This document shows, piece by piece, positions 41,805-49,139 of a stretch of DNA of 64,000 bases. The position numbers and the translations under genes are program-made. How positions within the stretch are numbered: position 1 is the stretch's first letter; each line of letters starts with the position of its first letter. The stretch lies in assembly GCA_013823625.1 (NCBI GenBank), contig PNMM01000002.1, positions 641,061-705,060 on the forward strand. Direction: 5' to 3'. Below the pieces are notes generated by a model that was not told where the DNA came from, searched no databases, and worked only from the letters and a program-made list of their open reading frames with translations. Source of the stretch: Microbacterium sp. (GTDB lineage Bacteria; Actinomycetota; Actinomycetes; Actinomycetales; Microbacteriaceae).

Positions 41805-41813
41805 GCTGACGGC

Positions 41814-43439
41814 ATGACCACTCGCCGTTGGTGGCATCTCGACCCAGGCGGGGTGCTTGTCGGGCTCGCACTTGTGGCCCTGTCGCTGACGCCATCGTTG
41901 CTTCCTCGTCCAGCGATTCTGCAGGGTGCCCTCACCGCGGTCGCCTTCGGGCTGGGTTACGCGATCGGCGCACTGCTGTGGTGGGTCATCCGCTCGGCTG
42001 TGCAGTGGCGTCCGACTCCTCGAACCCGCCGCGTTTTCTGGTGGGGGATGCTCGCTCTCGCCATTGCGATCATCGTGGTGGTCGGCACTGCAGCGGTGGG
42101 CTGGCAAAACGAGGTGCGCGCTCTCGTCGGTGTTGAGCCCATCGACGCCGTCGCTGCAGGTACGTTCCTTGCCAGCGCGGTCGTCGTGTCGGGCCTCTTG
42201 TTGGTGATCGGGCGTGGTGTGCGTCGGCTTGCTGCGCACCTGCTTCGGCTCGTCGGGCCGGCGATCGCCGGTCTGGGCGTTGTTTCGGTGGTCACGGCGG
42301 CGATCGTGCTGGTCGGGCTCGCCGTCATGGTCACGATCGACAGTGTGTATGCCGCGCGCAATGGCCAGCCTGACGCGGCGCTTCGCGAGCCCGACAGCGC
42401 TACGCGGTCGGCCGGCGAGCTCTCTGCCGTTGAGTGGCAGGGGCTCGGACGCCACGGAGCCGCCTTTGTTGCCGGCGGCCCGCGAGCCGAAGAGATCACG
42501 GCACTGACCGGCATCGATGCCATCGAGCCGATCCGTGTCTATGTCGGTATCGGAAATGCCGATTCGGTCTCTGAGCGAGCCGCGCTCGCCGTTGCTGAGT
42601 TGCGGCGCACGGGGGCCTTTGATCGAGAGCTTCTCGTGGTGGCAACCACCACAGGTTCAGGGTGGCTCGAAGAACAGGCGGTCGATGCCGTCGAGTACCT
42701 GCACGCGGGTGACATGGCGATCGTCGCCCTTCAATACGCCTACACACCCAGTTGGGTCTCGTTTCTGTTCGACCCCGACGCGCCCGTCGCGGCGGCTCAG
42801 GCGACATTCGACGCTGTGTACGCCGAGTGGCTGAGCATGCCATCCACCGATCGACCACGGCTTGTCACCTACGGGCTCAGCCTGGGCGCCCATGGAGCGC
42901 AGTCAGTGTTTGAGAGCCTTGACGATGTTCGTGCGCGCACCGATGGCGCGCTCTTCGTTGGCAGCCCCGCGAGCTCGAGTCTCTGGCAAACCCTCCAGGC
43001 AACTCGCGATGAGGGCTCGCCCGCGTGGCAGCCCGTGCTTGATGAGGGCGAGCGGGTGCGATGGATGTCGCAGCCGGGTGACACCGACCGTCTTCCGGGG
43101 CCGTGGACCGAGCCTCGCGTGCTGTATCTGCAGCACGCGACTGACCCGATCACGTGGCTCAGCACAGACCTGTTGTGGTCTTCTCCTGAGTGGCTCGAGC
43201 CAGAACAACGCGGCCCGGATGTCAGCCCGTCGATGCGATGGATTCCGGTGGTAACGGGCCTTCAGGTCACGATCGACATGCTCATGGGGACGACGCCACC
43301 CGCCCGACACGGGCATAACTTTGGCGACGTGATGGTGGACGGTTGGCGAGCGGTTACGGGCGATGCCGGACTCTCACCCGAGGCACTCGACGCCGTACGT
43401 GCCGAGATCGAAGGTTACGCCATCACCGACGACGACTAA
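41814..43439 (+). CDS. Multi-TM alpha/beta-hydrolase family protein
   Basis: N-terminal TM helices; VTYGLSLGAHGAQSVFES. Confidence 0.72.
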   Translation: MTTRRWWHLDPGGVLVGLALVALSLTPSLLPRPAILQGALTAVAFGLGYAIGALLWWVIRSAVQWRPTPRTRRVFWWGMLALAIAIIVVVGTAAVGWQNEVRALVGVEPIDAVAAGTFLASAVVVSGLLLVIGRGVRRLAAHLLRLVGPAIAGLGVVSVVTAAIVLVGLAVMVTIDSVYAARNGQPDAALREPDSATRSAGELSAVEWQGLGRHGAAFVAGGPRAEEITALTGIDAIEPIRVYVGIGNADSVSERAALAVAELRRTGAFDRELLVVATTTGSGWLEEQAVDAVEYLHAGDMAIVALQYAYTPSWVSFLFDPDAPVAAAQATFDAVYAEWLSMPSTDRPRLVTYGLSLGAHGAQSVFESLDDVRARTDGALFVGSPASSSLWQTLQATRDEGSPAWQPVLDEGERVRWMSQPGDTDRLPGPWTEPRVLYLQHATDPITWLSTDLLWSSPEWLEPEQRGPDVSPSMRWIPVVTGLQVTIDMLMGTTPPARHGHNFGDVMVDGWRAVTGDAGLSPEALDAVRAEIEGYAITDDD

Positions 43440-43449
43440 AGGCGGCGGC

Positions 43450-43750
43450 GTCTGCGCGGTGAGCGAAGCGCGGCGACCGCGCTCGGCGCGCGGAGCGCGC
43501 TGCGCCGCAGGGGCGGCGGCGCAGCCAGAAGTCGACACCGAGGGGATGACGGGAATCGAACCCCGCAGACGCGTCAGCGTCTGCGCCTCGAGCGAAGCGC
43601 GGCGACCGCGCTCGGCGCGCGGAGCGCGCTGCGCCGCAGGAGCGGCGGCGCAGCCAGAAATCAACACAGAGGGGATGACGGGAATCGAACCCCGCAGACG
43701 CGGCAGCGTCTGCGCGTCGAGCGTGAGCCGGTGAGGTTTGGGCGGGCCAG
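43450..43750. repeat. 129-bp tandem repeat (two full copies plus a shortened third leading into the tRNA) carrying tRNA-Gly 3'-end fragments
   Basis: Landmarks GTCTGCGC at 43450/43579/43708 and AGGGGATGACGGGAATCGAACCC at 43541/43670 (and in the intact tRNA at 43751). Confidence 0.85.
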
Positions 43751-43821
43751 AGGGGATGACGGGAATCGAACCCGCGCTATCAGCTTGGGAAGCTGAAGTT
43801 CTGCCATTGAACTACATCCCC
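43751..43821 (-). tRNA. tRNA-Gly (anticodon CCC)
   Basis: GGGGATGTAGTTCAATGGCAGAACTTCAGCTTCCCAAGCTGATAGCGCGGGTTCGATTCCCGTCATCCCCT; folds as a cloverleaf with anticodon loop TTCCCAA. Confidence 0.95.
43780..43821. repeat. attL: 42-bp direct repeat TCAGCTTGGGAAGCTGAAGTTCTGCCATTGAACTACATCCCC
   Basis: Identical to 59599-59640. Confidence 0.95.
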
Positions 43822-43864
43822 GAAGGGCCTTGTTTCTTGAAACAACGGGCCTCTTGCAGTGACC

Positions 43865-43892
43865 ACTTTACCTGCCGCGTGCCTTCCATCAA
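43865..43892 (-). promoter_or_regulatory. Candidate element-borne promoter for tRNA-Gly (TTGATG-16 bp-TAAAGT on the - strand)
   Basis: -35 at 43892-43887, -10 at 43870-43865, reading toward the tRNA 5' end at 43821. Confidence 0.5.
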
Positions 43893-43909
43893 GGCACGCC
43901 CAAGGCACG
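43878..43909. promoter_or_regulatory. Candidate integrase arm-type sites (AAGGCACG: one inverted, two direct)
   Basis: CGTGCCTT 43878-43885, AAGGCACG 43891-43898 and 43902-43909. Confidence 0.5.
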
Positions 43910-44010
43910 GCCCCGTGACGCTCTGAAGTTGTCCACCCACCCCTTGGTTTCGCGCCCCCTCGCGCGTAACAGGTAGTGAGGGGAAGTGACCCTCGGAAAC
44001 GAGGGGACCA

Positions 44011-44829
44011 ATGTCGAGGCGCAAGCAGCCCGCCGACCACCTTGATACATATCGTGCAATCTCGCCCCCCTCGCTTATGGATGAACTCCGTGGTGTGATT
44101 CAGCAGTACGGAGAAAGAAACACTCTGAGGCTCTGCCGCAAGGGGAAGTTGGTTACCCGAGCCGATGGCAGCTCGTACCGGGTTGCCTGTGGGAACAAGT
44201 GGTCGTGTCCCCTGTGCTCTCCTTATTGGCTCGGTGAGCATGCGCGGGACATCTCGCGAGTGCTTCAATCAGCGCCCACCGTTTTCTACGTGACCTTCAC
44301 GCTCGCGCGAGAAAGCGGAGGCATCCCGCAGATCGGATCGCTCGACTCCCTCCTTCAAACGTGGTCGGCGGCGTTCTCCACTGGCTCCTGGATGTCTGAT
44401 TTTCGAGATCGCTCGGAGCTACTCGGCTGGGTGCGAACTGTCGAGGTCACCTTCCGGGAGGGAGGATTCCACCCCCACATCCATGCCGCGTTCCTCTTTG
44501 CCGCACACCTCCATGGAGACCATGTGCAGTCGCTCCTTCAGCGTTGGCTCGTAGCCGCCGAGCGGCGAGGTCTACGTGCCTCAGACAAGGCACAGCGGGG
44601 CTACTACGTGGCACCTGGACGGGACCGGGAGAAGGTCGCCTCCTACCTCTGCAAGCAGAGCGCGATTCGACGGTCGAGCGGTGGGAAGGGACGAACTCCG
44701 GGTGATCTGCTACACAGCGTGGCCAAGACTGGCGACGCTGACGATCTACAGGCCTTGCTGGCCTTCCACCGAGCCGTTGCGGGCAAGCAGAAGATCTCTA
44801 CTTCCCGAGGCTTCTGGAATCTTGCATGA
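44011..44829 (+). CDS. Rolling-circle replication initiator (HUH, Rep_1-like)
   Basis: GGFHPHIHAAFLF HUH motif, KVASYLCKQ catalytic-Tyr motif, CGNKWSCPLC. Confidence 0.8.
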   Translation: MSRRKQPADHLDTYRAISPPSLMDELRGVIQQYGERNTLRLCRKGKLVTRADGSSYRVACGNKWSCPLCSPYWLGEHARDISRVLQSAPTVFYVTFTLARESGGIPQIGSLDSLLQTWSAAFSTGSWMSDFRDRSELLGWVRTVEVTFREGGFHPHIHAAFLFAAHLHGDHVQSLLQRWLVAAERRGLRASDKAQRGYYVAPGRDREKVASYLCKQSAIRRSSGGKGRTPGDLLHSVAKTGDADDLQALLAFHRAVAGKQKISTSRGFWNLA

Positions 44830-44913
44830 CCTGGCGTTGGTCCGAGGGCGCACTCGCGCGTATCAACAAGTGAAGAAAGAGGATCGTCTTCGCAATCACG
44901 ACGGGAGAACGCA

Positions 44914-45183
44914 ATGGAATTCAGGAACTACCTGCTCTACAACGAAGGTGACATCAAGAAGGGGCTCCGGGGTCCGGTGACGCAGGTGCTCCTCGCGCTC
45001 AACGAACTCGATGGAAACCTGTTCGAGAACATGATGGCCATCCGTACTGGGCTGCCCGTCAAGTACGTCCGGGAAGTAATTGTGGAACTGATGGATGAAG
45101 GCCTGTTCAAGCCCGAGCCGTCGCCGCATGAGATGAGTACCGAGGACGACGGCTCCTTCGAGGATCTTCTGAGGGACGTGTAG
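44914..45183 (+). CDS. Small winged-helix-like protein
   Basis: 89 aa, good start context, helix-rich LDGNLFENMMAIRTGLPVKYVREVIVELMDEGLF. Confidence 0.6.
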   Translation: MEFRNYLLYNEGDIKKGLRGPVTQVLLALNELDGNLFENMMAIRTGLPVKYVREVIVELMDEGLFKPEPSPHEMSTEDDGSFEDLLRDV

Positions 45184-45267
45184 TGCAAGCAACTCGTTTC
45201 GAGAAACGGAGTTCTGGCGACCTGGCACGATTCGAGAAACGATTGTCGGGTGACCCCTGCAGATTTG

Positions 45268-45285
45268 TGTAGGGGCACCCCTACA
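45268..45285. promoter_or_regulatory. 18-bp palindrome TGTAGGGGCACCCCTACA
   Basis: 8-bp perfect arms around CA, in the intergenic region before 45422. Confidence 0.55.
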
Positions 45286-45421
45286 TTCGGTGGCGCGAGA
45301 AGCTTCGATTAGGCAATCCTCACCGACCTAGGCGAGATCGAGCTCCCGAGAATGTCGGACGACCACGGCAGACTGCAAGCCGCCCGAGACGGCCGATTGG
45401 GCTCTCAAAGGAGCGCCTGCC

Positions 45422-47431
45422 ATGGCACCATCAGTGATTATGCGAAGACTCTCCGTGTCTGTGAGCCAGGACCACCTGCTCAATCAGGTGAAGTCACCAA
45501 GGCACGGCCTCTTGGAGCTGGTCTGGAATGCATTCGACGCGGACGCAACTCAGGTTGATGTTGTCGCGGAAGAGAACTCCCTCGGGAGCATCACTCGTGT
45601 CACGGTTTCTGACAACGGCACAGGGATCACGGCCGAGCAGGCCGAGCGTCAGTTCGATCAGCTGGGCAACTCTTGGAAGGCTCAACAGAAGATCAGCGAT
45701 AAGGGTAGACAGTTTCACGGCCAGTACGGCCGAGGACGTTGGTCCGCGTTCGGCATCGGAGCGCAAGCGTCTTGGGTTTCCGTCGCCGAAAGAATCACTG
45801 GGGTAGTTGAGAAGCTTCGAATCGATGGCCAGCGCGATGACCTCGCTGGTTTCGACTACGAGGAACCAGAATCAGCGCCTGGTCAGCAGCGAGGGACAGT
45901 CGTCACCATCGCTGGGATTCTAGACAACGCACAGCGCTACTTCCTCAGCCCGGAGCCCCTCACCGACCTGACGACCCAGTTCGCCACATACGTCGAAAAC
46001 TATGGGATCACGATCACGTTCAACGGGACAAAAGTTGACCCGAAAGCGATGCAAACGAGGTCCCACGATCTCGTAGTTGAGGTTCCAACCGCGACCCCGT
46101 CCCGCGTCGAGGTTCGTGTCGTCGAGTGGGAGCTAGCTGTTCACCGCGCCATCTACTTCATGGACAGCAACGGAGCAATCCTGCATGAGATGCGGGCGGG
46201 CATACATGCGCCTTCGTTCGACTTCACGGCTTACGTTCGGTGGGCTCCTGCTCGGGAAAGACAGTCAGAGTTGCTCCTAGAGGAGAGCGCTCCGGACCCG
46301 ATCCCCGCGATCATTCGCGCTGTTCGGAGTGCGCTAAGGGACTACTTCGCGGCTCGTGACAAAGAAGAGCGCTCCAAGGTCCTAGAAAGGTGGAAGAGCG
46401 AGAAGTCCTACCCGTACAAGGGTGACGCTGCGAACACAGTTGAGCGTGCAGAACGTGAGCTCTTCGAGGTAGTGGCTCTGACCGCAGCCAAGGCGATTGA
46501 GCCGATGGAACAGCGGGAGCGACGGCTCTCGTTTGCGCTGATTCAGCAAGCACTGAGCCAGAATCCTCAGGCAGTGCGCGTGATTCTCCGGGACGTGCTC
46601 GACATGCCCGAGCGCAAGCTCAACGACTTGACCTCGTTGCTAGAGCGAACGAGTCTGAGCTCCATCGTCTCGATGGCGAAGACAGTATCGAACCGACTTG
46701 ACTTCGTCCGAGGTCTTGAACACATGGTGTTCGACAAGCAGACGAAGAAGGTCCTTCTCGAACGAAGTCAGCTTCACAAGATCCTGGCTGCTGAAACCTG
46801 GATCTTGAAGGAGGAGTACTCGCTATCTGTCAACGACGAGACGCTCACCACCGCACTTCGCGATCATCTCTCGGAGTTTGGCCGCGACGACGTAACCACT
46901 GCAGACGCGCAGGCCTCGGAGGTGCTCGATACAGATGGCAAGCGTGTCGTGGTTGACCTAATCCTCAGCTCGATCGTTCCGCAGACAGCGAATCGACGTG
47001 AGCATGTTGTTATTGAGTTGAAGAGGCCCACGGTCCACATCAATGCGGCGGGGCTCCTCCAAGCGAACAAGTACGCCGTGGCCGTCAGAAACGATCCTCG
47101 TTTTGAGAAGGTTCAGGTGTCTTGGGAGTTCTGGATTATCGGCGACACAATCGCCGAAGACGCCAAGAACCTACTCGACGAGACAGGACTGTTTGGCAGT
47201 ACTGGGAAGGGCGACAACCTCCCCATCCGCGCGGTCACGTGGGCGCAGGTCATCGAAGACGCGAAGCATCGACTCAAATTTGTCGAGAAGGCTCTGGAGA
47301 TCGAGCCGAGCACTTCTAGTGGTCTGACCTACTTCCGAGAGAACTACTCGCAGTACATGCCCGACATCGACTCAGACGACGAGGCAGACGAGCTGGACAG
47401 CGCCGCCGAGGCACCAGAATCGACGAGGTAG
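45422..47431 (+). CDS. MORC-like GHKL ATPase with predicted C-terminal PD-(D/E)xK nuclease
   Basis: LLELVWNAFDADA, VSDNGTGI, GQYGRGRWSAFGIGAQ; C-terminal VVVDLILSS...HVVIELKRP. Confidence 0.78.
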   Translation: MAPSVIMRRLSVSVSQDHLLNQVKSPRHGLLELVWNAFDADATQVDVVAEENSLGSITRVTVSDNGTGITAEQAERQFDQLGNSWKAQQKISDKGRQFHGQYGRGRWSAFGIGAQASWVSVAERITGVVEKLRIDGQRDDLAGFDYEEPESAPGQQRGTVVTIAGILDNAQRYFLSPEPLTDLTTQFATYVENYGITITFNGTKVDPKAMQTRSHDLVVEVPTATPSRVEVRVVEWELAVHRAIYFMDSNGAILHEMRAGIHAPSFDFTAYVRWAPARERQSELLLEESAPDPIPAIIRAVRSALRDYFAARDKEERSKVLERWKSEKSYPYKGDAANTVERAERELFEVVALTAAKAIEPMEQRERRLSFALIQQALSQNPQAVRVILRDVLDMPERKLNDLTSLLERTSLSSIVSMAKTVSNRLDFVRGLEHMVFDKQTKKVLLERSQLHKILAAETWILKEEYSLSVNDETLTTALRDHLSEFGRDDVTTADAQASEVLDTDGKRVVVDLILSSIVPQTANRREHVVIELKRPTVHINAAGLLQANKYAVAVRNDPRFEKVQVSWEFWIIGDTIAEDAKNLLDETGLFGSTGKGDNLPIRAVTWAQVIEDAKHRLKFVEKALEIEPSTSSGLTYFRENYSQYMPDIDSDDEADELDSAAEAPESTR

Positions 47432-47465
47432 CAGCCCAGCGCAAGTGCTGCTCCACTACGGCGGG

Positions 47466-47927
47466 TCAACGGTTGCTCTTGGCAAAGACCCGTTCGAGTT
47501 CGTCCTCCAGTGCCTTTGCCCATGCGTGGAAGTCGTCCGCGACGCCCATCGCCCCCAGCTCGTCGCGCCAGTCGGGAAGCCAGTTTCGAGTGATTAGCTC
47601 CTGCTTGTCCTTCGCCAGATACAAGCGGTAGGGGTATGCGGCATCACGTGCTTTGCCAAGTTTCTCCCCATCAGACTTGGTGTAGGGCGGCGCATCCTGA
47701 ATGGCGCGCGACTCCATTTCGCGGGACCAGTCGTAGAGGACGCGGTGGTACGACCAGAGCGCGTGCTGGGCGGCGTCCCGACGACTATCGCGGGCGATGC
47801 CGCGCTGAGTCTTGGCGGCGATGAGTGCGCCTAACACGCCACCGCCTAGCCCCGTGATCAGCGACACCGCAATCGTCAGCCCGGCAGGGATCGCGTTGGG
47901 ATCTGACACCGCATCGGCAATGAGCAT
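47466..47927 (-). CDS. Small membrane-anchored protein of unknown function
   Basis: N-terminal TM LTIAVSLITGLGGGVLGALIAA plus soluble domain. Confidence 0.6.
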   Translation of the reverse strand: MLIADAVSDPNAIPAGLTIAVSLITGLGGGVLGALIAAKTQRGIARDSRRDAAQHALWSYHRVLYDWSREMESRAIQDAPPYTKSDGEKLGKARDAAYPYRLYLAKDKQELITRNWLPDWRDELGAMGVADDFHAWAKALEDELERVFAKSNR

Positions 47928-48138
47928 TCCCTCACTCTAGAGAGCAACTCCAAATCGTGGAGCACGGCCGGGCGAACCGCAGGCACGCAGATTGGAGATG
48001 CGGGGGCTTACACACCCGAACCACTCTGCCCGAACCGTTTCGCTGTTCCGTCTCGTAAACGGTGGTTTCTGTGCGATAAGACGGTGGGCGCTGCCGACCC
48101 GCTGAACTCGGTCGAGCGGCCTCTCAAAACTCCTCTCT

Positions 48139-48167
48139 TTACTTATTTCCAGAAACGAGTTATGATC
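48139..48167 (+). promoter_or_regulatory. Candidate promoter of the resolvase gene with a dyad operator in the spacer
   Basis: TTTACT-17 bp-TATGAT; the spacer contains ATTTCCAGAAAC. Confidence 0.6.
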
Positions 48168-48196
48168 GATGAGTAGTGATAATCACGGAGGTGCGC

Positions 48197-48766
48197 ATGG
48201 CAGAAGTCGGGTACGTGAGGGTTTCGACCGCAGATCAGAGTCTCGATCTCCAGCTCCAGGCAATGGAGAAGGCGGGCATAGCCAAGGTCTTCAAGGACCA
48301 CGGGGTCAGCGGAACTCTCGCATCTCGACCTGCCCTAGACGAGGCGCTCGCGTACGTGCGCGAAGGAGACGTGTTCACCGTGTGGAAGCTCGACCGACTG
48401 GGTCGAAGCACGAAGAACGTCTTGGAGGTCATCGACCGACTGAGCGAGGCCGGAGTCGGCTTCCGAAGCCTGACTGAGGGGCTCGACACGACCGGCCCTA
48501 TGGGCAAAGCAATGCTCACGGTGCTCGCGGCCTTTAACCAGCTCGAACGTGACGTGATTGTCGAACGCACGAAGGCGGGCCTCGATGCAGCTCGCGCAAA
48601 GGGCCGCGTTGGTGGTCGCCCCCGCGTCATGGACGAGAAGAAGATCAACACTGCCCGTGCGCTATACGAGTCCGGCAATCACACTGTTGCCGAGATCGCG
48701 TCCATGATGGGCGTCGGCACCGCGACGGTTTACCGCTACTTGGCCTCCGGTCGCGCAGCGAGCTGA
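48197..48766 (+). CDS. Serine recombinase (resolvase/invertase family)
   Basis: GYVRVSTADQSLDLQ, WKLDRLGRS, C-terminal HTH; GGAGG upstream of the ATG. Confidence 0.93.
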   Translation: MAEVGYVRVSTADQSLDLQLQAMEKAGIAKVFKDHGVSGTLASRPALDEALAYVREGDVFTVWKLDRLGRSTKNVLEVIDRLSEAGVGFRSLTEGLDTTGPMGKAMLTVLAAFNQLERDVIVERTKAGLDAARAKGRVGGRPRVMDEKKINTARALYESGNHTVAEIASMMGVGTATVYRYLASGRAAS

Positions 48767-48772
48767 CGGCTC

Positions 48773-49102
48773 CTAAGGGCTCTCGTCGTATAGCGGCTTC
48801 AACAGTTCGCCCAGGGGGATGTCGAACGCCCGAGCGATTCGATACCAGGTCTCCAGGTTCCCGCGCGAGGCAGGCTTCTTCGGATTACGGCGAGGCCTGC
48901 CCGATTCGATAGACACCAGAGTTGCGCGACCGACGCCGGAGCGAGCCGCCAGCTCGTCGTATGACCAGTCACGTTCTACACGAATGCGTCGAAGGTGCAG
49001 AGACAACGCTGCGAAGTTCGCAGGCGGCACCGGACCGTCGTCATCTTGCACACAACCAGTGCATCGGGAAGCGCTCTCGCCACTGTCATGGCTAGCCATC
49101 AC
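48773..49102 (-). CDS. XRE-family transcriptional regulator
   Basis: DWSYDELAARSGVGRATLVSIESGRPRRNP HTH. Confidence 0.88.
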   Translation of the reverse strand: MMASHDSGESASRCTGCVQDDDGPVPPANFAALSLHLRRIRVERDWSYDELAARSGVGRATLVSIESGRPRRNPKKPASRGNLETWYRIARAFDIPLGELLKPLYDESP

Positions 49103-49118
49103 AATTATGGCTAGCCAT
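49088..49118. promoter_or_regulatory. Twin perfect palindromes ATGGCTAGCCAT (probable XRE operators)
   Basis: 49088-49099 and 49107-49118, 19 bp apart start to start, between divergent genes. Confidence 0.8.
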
Positions 49119-49139
49119 CACCCACGGAAGGGGGTCGCC

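Noticed and set aside
40344-42455. 703-aa - strand ORF opposite the PIF1-like helicase and hydrolase
   Set aside because: Antisense to two genes with clear motifs; no recognisable domain.
43541-43700. Additional tRNA-Gly genes
   Set aside because: Only about 23 bp of the tRNA 3' end is present in each copy; no D-arm or anticodon arm.
43363-43734. 123-aa repetitive ORF (MTGIEPRRR repeats)
   Set aside because: Produced by translating the 129-bp repeat that includes tRNA fragments; not credible as a protein.
43441-43750. CRISPR array
   Set aside because: Only two to three long (129-bp) units with no spacer/repeat pattern and no cas genes.
48197-48766. Resolvase as part of a transposon
   Set aside because: No transposase or terminal inverted repeats recognised around it; treated as an element-encoded recombinase.
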